Part shown: piece after piece, positions 1 to 5,762 of the stretch
Layout of the letters: each line of letters starts with the position of its first letter
Position numbering within the stretch: position 1 is the stretch's first letter
NCBI GenBank assembly: GCA_023254555.1
Contig: JALRLI010000061.1
Coordinates: 1 to 6,029, forward strand
From: Microbacteriaceae bacterium
Lineage (GTDB): Bacteria; Actinomycetota; Actinomycetes; Actinomycetales; Microbacteriaceae
Reading direction: 5' to 3'
DNA length: 6,029 bases
Translations under genes and position numbers: made by a program
Notes under the pieces: generated by a model
Told to the model about the DNA's origin: nothing
What the model saw: the letters and a program-made list of their open reading frames with translations, nothing else
Databases searched by the model: none

Positions 1-446
1 ACAAGGCTCCGCTTGGGGAGCACGATGAGAACATCACGTTCGAGCAGAGCATCGAACTCGTTGGGGCGGAGATTGCAACCGCTCTTCGCGATACATCGCT
101 TTCTCTTTATAAGAAGGCCGCTGCGATTGCGCTTGAGCGTGGAGTGATACTTGCTGACACCAAGTTTGAATTTGGCGCCGACCCCGAGACGGGCGAGCTG
201 ACCTTGGCCGACGAGGTGCTCACGAGCGACTCAAGTCGATATTGGGATGCCGCAGCATACGCTGCGGGCGGCTCACTCAGCGAGCGATTAGCCAGCTTCG
301 ACAAGCAAATCGTGCGCAACTGGCTCTCTGCGAACTGGGATAAACAGGGCGAGCCCCCGATTCTGCCCGCCGACATTGTTGAGCGCACCCTCGATCGTTA
401 CCGCGAGCTGTTCACGCGACTCACTGACCTGCCAGCACCCGTCTAA
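1..446 (+). CDS. purC: Phosphoribosylaminoimidazole-succinocarboxamide synthase (SAICAR synthetase), C-terminal half, 5' end outside window
   Basis: This cytoplasmic enzyme of purine synthesis joins CAIR and L-aspartate with ATP to give SAICAR. The reading frame is open from base 3 and ends at TAA 444-446, giving 147 visible residues, about half of the usual ~300 for the actinobacterial form. Family signatures are clear in order: GEHDENITFEQ (visible residues 5-15), ILADTKFEFG (49-58), DEVLTSDSSRYW (70-81) and SFDKQIVRNWL (98-108). The last three cover conserved nucleotide- and substrate-binding parts of the fold. The pattern resembles mycobacterial PurC as I remember it. A GTG at 144 falls inside the ILADTKFEFG region and is not a real start. 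Other pur genes follow from 1436, with one unrelated gene between. Nothing in the visible part suggests damage. Confidence 0.95.
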   Translation, partial: KAPLGEHDENITFEQSIELVGAEIATALRDTSLSLYKKAAAIALERGVILADTKFEFGADPETGELTLADEVLTSDSSRYWDAAAYAAGGSLSERLASFDKQIVRNWLSANWDKQGEPPILPADIVERTLDRYRELFTRLTDLPAPV

Positions 447-451
447 CGTTT

Positions 452-467
452 ACTTGAAGTTTCAACT
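452..467. repeat. Short inverted repeat over the -35 box, possible operator
   Basis: TTGAA (454-458) and TTCAA (461-465) are inverted copies separated by two bases, and the left arm forms most of the proposed -35 box. Shifted by four bases, AGTT (458-461) and AACT (464-467) form another small inverted repeat. A related element, AGTTCTACT, lies at 472-480 across the start of the -10 box. Such placement would suit a repressor site, but the arms are short and the region is AT-rich, so chance is a fair explanation. Confidence 0.25.
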
Positions 468-489
468 AAATAGTTCTACTCTTGAGGTA
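454..489 (+). promoter_or_regulatory. Predicted promoter giving a leaderless transcript of the VOC gene
   Basis: TTGAAG (454-459) matches four of six bases of the -35 consensus. Exactly 17 bases later TACTCT (477-482) fits the actinobacterial -10 pattern TANNNT. Six bases separate the -10 box from the A of ATG at 489, so the expected start of transcription is that A. GAGG at 484-487 ends one base before the ATG, too close to work as a ribosome binding site. This supports leaderless translation, which is common in actinobacteria. No terminator is visible between purC and this gene, so read-through from purC is also possible. This is a prediction from spacing and motif fit only. Confidence 0.55.
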
Positions 490-1388
490 TGAATAAGAGC
501 CAAAACAGCGCCCAAGATCTGCTGCCAGCTAACTCTGGCATGGGTGCGGTCACCCTTGCGGTTGCCAATCTCGACACGATGGTCGACTTCTACCATCGGG
601 GCGTTGGCTTATCCGTAATCAACCAAGAGGGGTCGGCGGCTGTGCTCGGTCGAGCTGGCGTGCCGTTGCTCATCCTGAGACAAGACTCTGCTTTGAAGCA
701 TGCCAGCCCGAACGCCGCCGGCCTCTTTCACACAGCCTTTCTCTTCCCGAACAAAAGCGAACTTGCCTCTTCGGTGTATTCGATTGCGCGCAACTTTCCC
801 AACTCGTTCACGGGTTCGAGTGATCACTGGGTGTCAAACGCGCTTTACTTTGATGACCCCGAACGCAACGGGGTTGAACTCTACTGGGATGTTCCTCGCG
901 AAGAATGGCGATGGACGGGCAATCGTGTGGCGATGAGCACCGAATACCTCGACCCCAACTTTTTCCTCAAACAGAACCTCACTGAAGAGGGCTCTCTCGC
1001 GGTGGCAGATACTCCGGCAACAGTTGGGCACGTGCATCTCAAAGTTGGTGACCTGCGAACTGCTCAAGAGTTTTACGTTGACACCGTCGGGTTTGAGGTC
1101 ACAGCTGAATATGGCTCACAGGCACTCTTTGTATCCGCTGGTGGATACCATCACCATCTCGGTATGAATACCTGGCAGAGCCGAGGCGCCGGCGAACGCA
1201 GTCCCGCACTCGGACTCGGTGAGGTTGTCATCAGTGTCGGTAACGACGATGCAATTGGCGCACTCAAGGAGCGCCTCACGAGCAAGGCGGTTTTGTTCGC
1301 AGACACCGGCGCCGAACTCGTCTTTGACGACCCATGGCGAAACCAAGTGCGCGTCAAGGTTGAGACCCGAGCGAAGCGGATAGAATAG
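489..1388 (+). CDS. VOC-superfamily protein, CatE-like (putative catechol-2,3-dioxygenase/glyoxalase fold)
   Basis: This 299-residue protein is built of two VOC (glyoxalase/bleomycin-resistance/dioxygenase) halves, at about residues 17-137 and 178-292. The first carries GAVTLAVANLDTMVDFY (19-35), GLFHTAFLFP (78-87) and DDPERNGVELYWD (122-134). The second carries GHVHLKVGDL (180-189), ALFVSAGGYHHHLGMNTW (212-229) and DDPWRNQVRV (280-289). The GHVHL and SAGGYHHHLG strings and the length resemble Bacillus CatE/YfiE from memory. Candidate metal ligands are His81, Glu130, His181 and one of His221-223. The closing strand of the second half has no Glu where classic extradiol enzymes carry one, so ring-cleaving activity is uncertain. 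ATG 489 is chosen because it fits a leaderless promoter; ATG 540 (Met18) is the alternative but also lacks a ribosome site. No purine role is evident. The substrate is unknown. Confidence 0.85.
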   Translation: MNKSQNSAQDLLPANSGMGAVTLAVANLDTMVDFYHRGVGLSVINQEGSAAVLGRAGVPLLILRQDSALKHASPNAAGLFHTAFLFPNKSELASSVYSIARNFPNSFTGSSDHWVSNALYFDDPERNGVELYWDVPREEWRWTGNRVAMSTEYLDPNFFLKQNLTEEGSLAVADTPATVGHVHLKVGDLRTAQEFYVDTVGFEVTAEYGSQALFVSAGGYHHHLGMNTWQSRGAGERSPALGLGEVVISVGNDDAIGALKERLTSKAVLFADTGAELVFDDPWRNQVRVKVETRAKRIE

Positions 1389-1391
1389 GGA

Positions 1392-1422
1392 GCGCCGTAC
1401 CGCGCAAAACATCCTAGGTTTT
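1392..1422. repeat. Two small palindromic elements in the VOC-purS gap
   Basis: The 47-base gap 1389-1435 separates the VOC stop from purS. GCGC-C-GTAC-C-GCGC (1392-1405) is a 14-base palindrome with one mismatched pair. Just after it, AAAAC (1406-1410) and GTTTT (1418-1422) flank a seven-base loop that contains CCTAG. Neither forms a convincing intrinsic terminator: the stems are four or five pairs, and the run of Ts belongs to the weak second stem. They could be regulator sites for purSQL or have no role. Confidence 0.2.
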
Positions 1423-1423
1423 T

Positions 1424-1430
1424 GGGAGAA
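1424..1430 (+). promoter_or_regulatory. Ribosome binding site of purS
   Basis: GGGAGAA is a good Shine-Dalgarno sequence. Its GGGAG core ends seven bases before the GTG at 1436. It supports the GTG start, which yields the family-typical beginning MPTIVVEVMPKAELLDP. Confidence 0.75.
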
Positions 1431-1435
1431 CCCCT

Positions 1436-1693
1436 GTGCCAACCATCGTTGTAGAAGTGATGCCGAAGGCTGAACTGCTCGATCCTCAAGGTAAAGCTAC
1501 GAAGGGTGCGCTCTCGCGCCTGGGTAAGAGCGAATTCACCGACGTTCGTCTCGGCAAGCGCTTCGAACTCACTGTTGAAGGCCCTATTACTGACCAGGTT
1601 CGAGCCGATGTCGCTGAAATTGCAGAGCACGTGCTCTCAAACTCGGTGATCGAAGACGTTGTTGCAATCCACTACCCAGAGGGTGAGAAGTAG
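1436..1693 (+). CDS. purS: Phosphoribosylformylglycinamidine synthase subunit PurS
   Basis: This is the small bridging subunit of FGAM synthase. It brings the glutaminase PurQ to the synthetase PurL so that ammonia passes between them, and it has no catalytic residues of its own. The protein is 85 residues, the normal size. It shows the family pattern: VVEVMPKAELLDPQGKA (5-21), then GALSRLG (24-30) and a following VRLGKRFEL strand (37-45). The GTG start at 1436 has a good ribosome site. TAG ends at 1693, only five bases before the purQ ATG, so purS and purQ are surely co-transcribed and probably translationally linked. The protein is complete and unremarkable. Confidence 0.97.
   Translation: MPTIVVEVMPKAELLDPQGKATKGALSRLGKSEFTDVRLGKRFELTVEGPITDQVRADVAEIAEHVLSNSVIEDVVAIHYPEGEK
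1685..1690 (+). promoter_or_regulatory. Probable ribosome binding site of purQ, inside the end of purS
   Basis: GAGAAG lies in the last codons of purS, eight bases before ATG 1699. The match to the Shine-Dalgarno consensus is moderate. Ribosomes finishing purS may also restart at purQ. Confidence 0.45.
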
Positions 1694-1698
1694 CCGAT

Positions 1699-2394
1699 AT
1701 GCGTATCGGCGTAGTCACTTTTCCGGGGTCGCTTGACGACAAAGACGCACAGCGGGCGGTCTCAATTGTTGGCGCCGAACCAGTTGCCCTCTGGCACGCA
1801 GACCACGACCTCAAGGGCGTTGACGCCATCATCCTTCCCGGAGGCTTTAGCTACGGCGATTACCTTCGTGCCGGCGCAATCGCGGCAATCTCGCCAATTA
1901 TGCGTGAGGTGATTGAGGCGGCGAATGCAGGGATGCCCGTGCTCGGCATCTGCAATGGCTTTCAGGTTCTCGTTGAATCACACCTCCTTCCTGGCGGTCT
2001 GATTCGCAATGACTGCCAGCAATTCGTGCGGCGTGACCAGCGCATCCGTGTTGAAAACAACACCACCGCGTGGACGAGCGATTTCGCAGCCGGTCAAGAG
2101 ATCACCATCCCGCTGAAAAATGCCGATGGCGGGTACATTGCAAATGCTGAGACACTCAAGCGTCTTGAGGGCGAAGGCCTGGTCGCGTTCCGCTACCTCG
2201 ACGTCAACCCGAACGGGTCACTCAACGACATCGCGGGTATCACTAACGAGCGTGGCAATGTTGTCGGTCTCATGCCGCACCCAGAGCACGCCGTCGAACT
2301 CGGATTTGGCCCCCAGGGTGCCGAGCGTATGCGCTCTGGGCTCGATGGCCTACCCTTCTTTACCAGCGTGGTTTCGCAGTTCGTGAATGCGTAA
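1699..2394 (+). CDS. purQ: Phosphoribosylformylglycinamidine synthase subunit PurQ (class I glutamine amidotransferase)
   Basis: PurQ hydrolyses glutamine and supplies the ammonia used by PurL to make FGAM from FGAR. The protein is 231 residues, normal for the free-standing bacterial subunit. It begins MRIGVVTFPGSLDDKDAQRA. It carries the oxyanion strand PGGFSYGDYLRAGA (47-60) and the nucleophile elbow VLGICNGFQ with Cys85. The closing LMPHPEHAVE holds His194 and Glu196, which complete the catalytic triad. VEN-TTAW at about 118-125 is the family's substrate-side region. The segment RNDCQQFV (103-110) differs from the forms I recall, but this region varies. TAA ends at 2394, 16 bases before the chosen purL start. 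It is complete and appears functional. Confidence 0.97.
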   Translation: MRIGVVTFPGSLDDKDAQRAVSIVGAEPVALWHADHDLKGVDAIILPGGFSYGDYLRAGAIAAISPIMREVIEAANAGMPVLGICNGFQVLVESHLLPGGLIRNDCQQFVRRDQRIRVENNTTAWTSDFAAGQEITIPLKNADGGYIANAETLKRLEGEGLVAFRYLDVNPNGSLNDIAGITNERGNVVGLMPHPEHAVELGFGPQGAERMRSGLDGLPFFTSVVSQFVNA

Positions 2395-2400
2395 CCCTAC

Positions 2401-2406
2401 GGAGAC
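2401..2406 (+). promoter_or_regulatory. Ribosome binding site that decides the purL start
   Basis: GGAGAC has its GGAG core six bases before ATG 2411. The earlier in-frame ATG at 2387 lies inside the end of purQ and has no comparable site, so 2411 is preferred. Confidence 0.7.
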
Positions 2407-2410
2407 ACAA

Positions 2411-4741
2411 ATGACTGAATCTGCCGAAACACCTGTGCATCACCCCGACACCGTTGCGAACGCAATCGCTACACCTGAGCGTGTGCAGCCCTACGACGCG
2501 CTTGGTCTCAAGCCGAACGAGTACGAAGAAATCAAAAAGCTACTAGGCCGCCGTCCAACCTCGGGCGAGCTCGCGATGTACTCGGTGATGTGGTCAGAAC
2601 ACTGCTCGTACAAGTCGTCGAAGATTTACCTTCGCCAGTTCGGTAAGAAGGTGACGCCCAAAATGAACGAAAAGCTCATGGTGGGTATGGGCGAGAACGC
2701 CGGCGTGGTCGACATTGGTGAGGGCTGGGCTGTCACCTTCAAAGTCGAAAGCCACAATCATCCTTCGTACATCGAACCCTTTCAGGGCGCAGCCACCGGC
2801 GTTGGGGGCATCGTTCGTGACATCATCTCGATGGGTGCTCGTCCGGTTGCAGTGATGGATCAGCTGCGCTTCGGCAAAATCGACGAGGCAGATACCGCTC
2901 GCGTTGTGCACGGCGTGGTCTCTGGCATCAGCTCATACAGCAACTGCCTCGGCCTGCCAAATATCGGCGGTGAAACGATCTTTGACCCCGTGTACCAGGC
3001 GAATCCGCTGGTAAACGCCCTCGCTGTGGGTGTGCTCAAGCACGAAGACCTGCACCTCGCGAACGCCTCGGGCGCTGGAAATAAGGTTGTACTCTTCGGC
3101 GCACGAACCGGTGGCGACGGAATCGGCGGTGCGAGCATCCTCGCCTCTGACACCTTCGCAGAGGGCGGCCCAACGAAGCGGCCATCGGTGCAGGTCGGCG
3201 ACCCCTTCGCTGAGAAAGTGCTTATCGAGTGCTGCATGGAGCTGTACCAGCAAGATCTCGTTGAGGGTATTCAAGACCTCGGTGCCGCTGGCATTTCGTG
3301 TGCCACCAGCGAACTCGCCTCAAACGGCGACGGCGGCATGTTCATCGAGCTCGACGGCGTGCTGCTGCGCGATCCTTCCCTCACGCCAGAAGAAATTCTG
3401 ATGTCTGAGAGCCAAGAGCGCATGATGGCAGTGGTCGAGCCCTCAAAGCTCGACGCATTCCTCGAAGTCACCAAGAAGTGGGATGTTGAAACCAGCGTTC
3501 TCGGTGAGGTAACAGACACCGGCCGCCTGATCATCAACTGGCACGGCGAAGAGATTGTGAATGTCGACCCTCGTACCGTTGCGATTGATGGGCCTGTCTA
3601 TGAGCGCCCGGTCAGCTACCCTGCATGGATTGACGCCCTCCAGGCAGACTCAGCCTCAACGCTCGCCCGCCCTGCAGACAGTGATACCGCTGCTCTGCGC
3701 GAGCAGTTCTTGAAGCTACTGGGTAGCCCGAATCTTGCCGACAAGTCTTGGGTCACAAACCAATACGACTACTACGTGCTGGGGAACACTGCGCTCTCGT
3801 TCCCCGATGATGCTGGCATGATTCGTGTTGATGAAGAGAGCGGCCTTGGTTTCTCGATTGCAACCGATGCAAACGGTCGCTACTGCCAGCTCGACCCTTA
3901 CGCGGGTGCCCAACTCGCACTTGCCGAGGCGTACCGAAACGTTGCCGCAACCGGCGCTGTGCCAACCGCGGTGACTGACTGCCTCAACTTCGGCAGCCCA
4001 GAGAACCCCGAGGTGATGTGGCAGTTCTCACAAGCGGTTGAGGGTCTCTCTGACGCTTGCCAAACTCTTGAGATTCCGGTAACCGGCGGAAACGTGTCGT
4101 TCTACAATCAGACCGGTGACGTGCCAATCTTCCCGACTCCGGTTGTGGGTGTACTCGGCATTATCGACGATGTCGCGCGTCGCATCCCAAGCGGGTGGCA
4201 GGACGCCGGTGAGCACCTCTACCTGCTCGGAGTGACACGCGAAGAGCTCGACGGCTCAACCTGGGCTGATGTTGTGCACGGCCATCTCGGTGGCCGTCCG
4301 CCAGCGGTTGACCTTGCAGCCGAGCGCGATTTGGCTGAGCTGATTCACGCGGGCGCGCAAGAATCGCTGATCAGCGCCGCTCATGACCTCTCTGAGGGTG
4401 GCCTGGGCCAGGCGCTTGCCGAGGGTGTGATGCGTTTTGGCGTGGGAGCCCGAGTCTGGCTCGCAGAGCTGATGCAGCGCGACGGTGTCGATGCGGCAAC
4501 CGCTCTGTTCAGTGAGTCGACTGCTCGAATGCTGGTAGCCGTGAGCCACGAAGACGAAGTCAAGTTCAAGGGCCTCTGCGAGGGACGAGGTGTGCCAGTG
4601 CTGCGCATCGGTGTAACCACCGGAGCTGGCGAAAGCGCGGAGCTCGAGCTTCAAGATCTCTTCACCGCCAGCGTCGATGACCTTCGTCGCACGAACCGCG
4701 CAACGCTACCCGAGTACTTCGGGCCAGTTGTCGGCGGCTAG
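2411..4741 (+). CDS. purL: Phosphoribosylformylglycinamidine synthase subunit PurL (small, synthetase subunit)
   Basis: PurL is the ATP-dependent synthetase that turns FGAR plus ammonia from PurQ into FGAM. At 776 residues it is the small bacterial type, slightly longer than the ~740-755 of Bacillus and mycobacteria because of a ~30-residue lead. Visible motifs in order are WSEHCSYKSSK (61-71) with the conserved His64, ESHNHPS (113-119), QGAATGVGG (125-133), GARTGGDGIGGAS (230-242), QDLGAAGISCATSE (288-301) and ESQERM (333-338). The second AIRS-like half has DCLNFGSPE (523-531), PVTGGNVSFYNQ (556-567) and HDLSEGGL (658-665). All expected regions are present with no frameshift. ATG 2411 has a good ribosome site; starting at 2387 would add eight residues and overlap purQ. 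The gene ends tail-to-tail with the transporter, so this transcription unit probably stops here, with no purF directly behind it. Confidence 0.97.
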   Translation: MTESAETPVHHPDTVANAIATPERVQPYDALGLKPNEYEEIKKLLGRRPTSGELAMYSVMWSEHCSYKSSKIYLRQFGKKVTPKMNEKLMVGMGENAGVVDIGEGWAVTFKVESHNHPSYIEPFQGAATGVGGIVRDIISMGARPVAVMDQLRFGKIDEADTARVVHGVVSGISSYSNCLGLPNIGGETIFDPVYQANPLVNALAVGVLKHEDLHLANASGAGNKVVLFGARTGGDGIGGASILASDTFAEGGPTKRPSVQVGDPFAEKVLIECCMELYQQDLVEGIQDLGAAGISCATSELASNGDGGMFIELDGVLLRDPSLTPEEILMSESQERMMAVVEPSKLDAFLEVTKKWDVETSVLGEVTDTGRLIINWHGEEIVNVDPRTVAIDGPVYERPVSYPAWIDALQADSASTLARPADSDTAALREQFLKLLGSPNLADKSWVTNQYDYYVLGNTALSFPDDAGMIRVDEESGLGFSIATDANGRYCQLDPYAGAQLALAEAYRNVAATGAVPTAVTDCLNFGSPENPEVMWQFSQAVEGLSDACQTLEIPVTGGNVSFYNQTGDVPIFPTPVVGVLGIIDDVARRIPSGWQDAGEHLYLLGVTREELDGSTWADVVHGHLGGRPPAVDLAAERDLAELIHAGAQESLISAAHDLSEGGLGQALAEGVMRFGVGARVWLAELMQRDGVDAATALFSESTARMLVAVSHEDEVKFKGLCEGRGVPVLRIGVTTGAGESAELELQDLFTASVDDLRRTNRATLPEYFGPVVGG

Positions 4742-4745
4742 CCGC
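4734..4745. repeat. Perfect 12-base palindrome over the purL stop codon
   Basis: GCGGCTAGCCGC reads the same on both strands and includes the TAG stop (4739-4741). As RNA it could form only a four-pair stem with a CTAG loop. No run of Ts follows on either side, so it is a poor terminator candidate. The 50-base convergent gap 4742-4791 has two more four-pair stems, GCGA/TCGC at 4758-4769 and TTCG/CGAA at 4776-4786, and no classic terminator for either gene. Confidence 0.3.
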
Positions 4746-4791
4746 GTCTGAAGTTTGGCGACACCTCGCAGGCGGTTCGTCCCGAAAGCTC

Positions 4792-5703
4792 TTAGGCCAA
4801 GGCCAACCCGATAGCGGCGACCACAGCGAGGCCGAGACCCACGTATTGAAGCTTGCCCAAACGCTCATTCAGCACAATCGTGGCAAGAATTATCGTGCTC
4901 GCAGGGTAGAGCGACGTCACCACCGAAACGACTGTCAGGCTGCCCGAGACGATTCCGTACAAATAAAGCCCTGTGCTGACAGCCTCCATGAGGCCAGTAA
5001 TGAGGGCAAACTGCAGCCCGACCCGCCAATGAATAATGCCGGCGTCTCCGGCAGCAAGCTCTGAACTCTCGTGAGGGAGCTGTGGCGCGCGCGATCGGCG
5101 TCGTGCGAGGCGAATGAGGGTCGCCCCAACCACCGCTACCGTTATGATTGCGGCCGAAGCCGAGCGATTCGCGATCAGTGGCCAGAGACCAGCATCATCT
5201 GGTGCGAGGTCGAGAAAGATGTAGTAAACGCCAAACAGAAAGCCCGCAAAGAGCGAGAGTGCTAACCCCTTCGCGCTGGGACGACGAACGTGCTCTCCCG
5301 GGGTGAAACCAACGATTGCGACCGCAATCAGTGCCAGCACAATCGCCACGTAGGAGTACCACTGCAATGATTCGCCAATCACGATGTCCCAAACCGTCGG
5401 CACTATCGCACCAACGACTGCCCCAATTGGCGACAGGATGCTCATCGGGCCAATCGCGAGGCTCGCGTAGAGACACACGAGTGCGAGCACTCCGGCAACG
5501 CCAGAAAGACCGCCGAAAAGCCAAGACTCAGGGGATGCGGTGCCGTTGAAGATGAAGGAGCCGAAATAGAGTGCGGTCAGTGCCGTAAGTGCTGTGATCC
5601 AGACCGTTCGAATAGCGCCAATTTGGCGGGCAGCGAGGCCGCCGAGAAAATCGGAGCTGCCAAATCCTAATGCGGCACCTACGCCGAACAACACCGAGAG
5701 CAC
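4792..5703 (-). CDS. EamA/DMT-family membrane transporter
   Basis: This 303-residue inner-membrane protein has about ten hydrophobic segments, at roughly residues 2-22, 32-52, 62-84, 87-107, 114-133, 147-165, 173-199, 228-250, 253-275 and 284-303. It fits the drug/metabolite transporter pattern of two five-helix EamA repeats. Each repeat ends alike: SPIGAVVGAIVP..IGESL (91-113) and TSLYPASTIILA..LNERL (263-282), followed by a final helix. A charged loop with RLARRRSR lies near 198-205. Relatives export amino acids, metabolites or drugs, but the substrate cannot be read from sequence. The start is GTG 5703: an in-frame TAG at 5715-5713 bars any earlier start, and the first helix begins immediately. 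It lies 59 bases behind the cysteine desulfurase on the same strand and converges on purL. Confidence 0.9.
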   Translation of the reverse strand: MLSVLFGVGAALGFGSSDFLGGLAARQIGAIRTVWITALTALTALYFGSFIFNGTASPESWLFGGLSGVAGVLALVCLYASLAIGPMSILSPIGAVVGAIVPTVWDIVIGESLQWYSYVAIVLALIAVAIVGFTPGEHVRRPSAKGLALSLFAGFLFGVYYIFLDLAPDDAGLWPLIANRSASAAIITVAVVGATLIRLARRRSRAPQLPHESSELAAGDAGIIHWRVGLQFALITGLMEAVSTGLYLYGIVSGSLTVVSVVTSLYPASTIILATIVLNERLGKLQYVGLGLAVVAAIGLALA

Positions 5704-5715
5704 ATAGTCAGTCTA
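5703..5715 (-). promoter_or_regulatory. Predicted -10 box giving a leaderless transporter transcript
   Basis: On the minus strand TAGACT (5715-5710) fits TANNNT and is followed by six bases and then the GTG start at 5703, the spacing expected if transcription begins at the start codon. There is no Shine-Dalgarno sequence upstream. A -35 box at the right distance is not recognisable (GCGTGG at 5738-5733), so support is weaker than for the VOC gene. A small CTAC/GTAG inverted repeat (5713-5724) overlaps the box. Confidence 0.4.
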
Positions 5716-5741
5716 CGTCGGTAGGTGTCGACCCACGCCCA

Positions 5742-5756
5742 CACCCGCGAGCGGTG
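5742..5756 (-). terminator. Weak hairpin after the cysteine desulfurase
   Basis: On the minus strand, seven bases after the desulfurase stop codon, CACCG and CGGGTG can pair around a CTCG loop with one bulged base. This gives about five GC-rich pairs. No T-run follows, so it is not a standard intrinsic terminator. It may slow or partly end transcription before the transporter, or do nothing. Confidence 0.2.
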
Positions 5757-5762
5757 AAACGT

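Noticed and set aside
1415..1420. TAGGTT as a -10 box for purS.
   Set aside because: The implied start near 1427 would fall inside the ribosome binding site, and no -35 box sits at the right distance.
1151..1630. A 159-codon open frame on the minus strand across the VOC-purS junction.
   Set aside because: It lies opposite two recognisable genes, has no family resemblance that I can see, and its composition is what the reverse strand of GC-rich coding DNA gives.
2387..2410. ATG 2387 as the purL start, overlapping purQ by eight bases.
   Set aside because: ATG 2411 has a GGAG ribosome site at the right distance, while 2387 has none. The extra eight residues are not needed by the family.
4256..4654. 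A 132-codon minus-strand open frame inside purL, and similar ones at 2594-2911, 2860-3237 and 2933-3274.
   Set aside because: All are fully antisense to an intact, well-conserved purL and overlap one another. They are shadows of its codon pattern.
5195..5524. Open frames opposite to or out of frame with the transporter gene, for example 109 codons on the minus strand.
   Set aside because: The EamA frame is hydrophobic, full length and shows both repeats; the alternative frames show arginine- and serine-rich, non-family sequence.
5703..5705. ATG at 5705-5703 on the minus strand as the transporter start.
   Set aside because: It is in a different reading frame from the EamA protein; the in-frame start is the GTG beginning at 5703.
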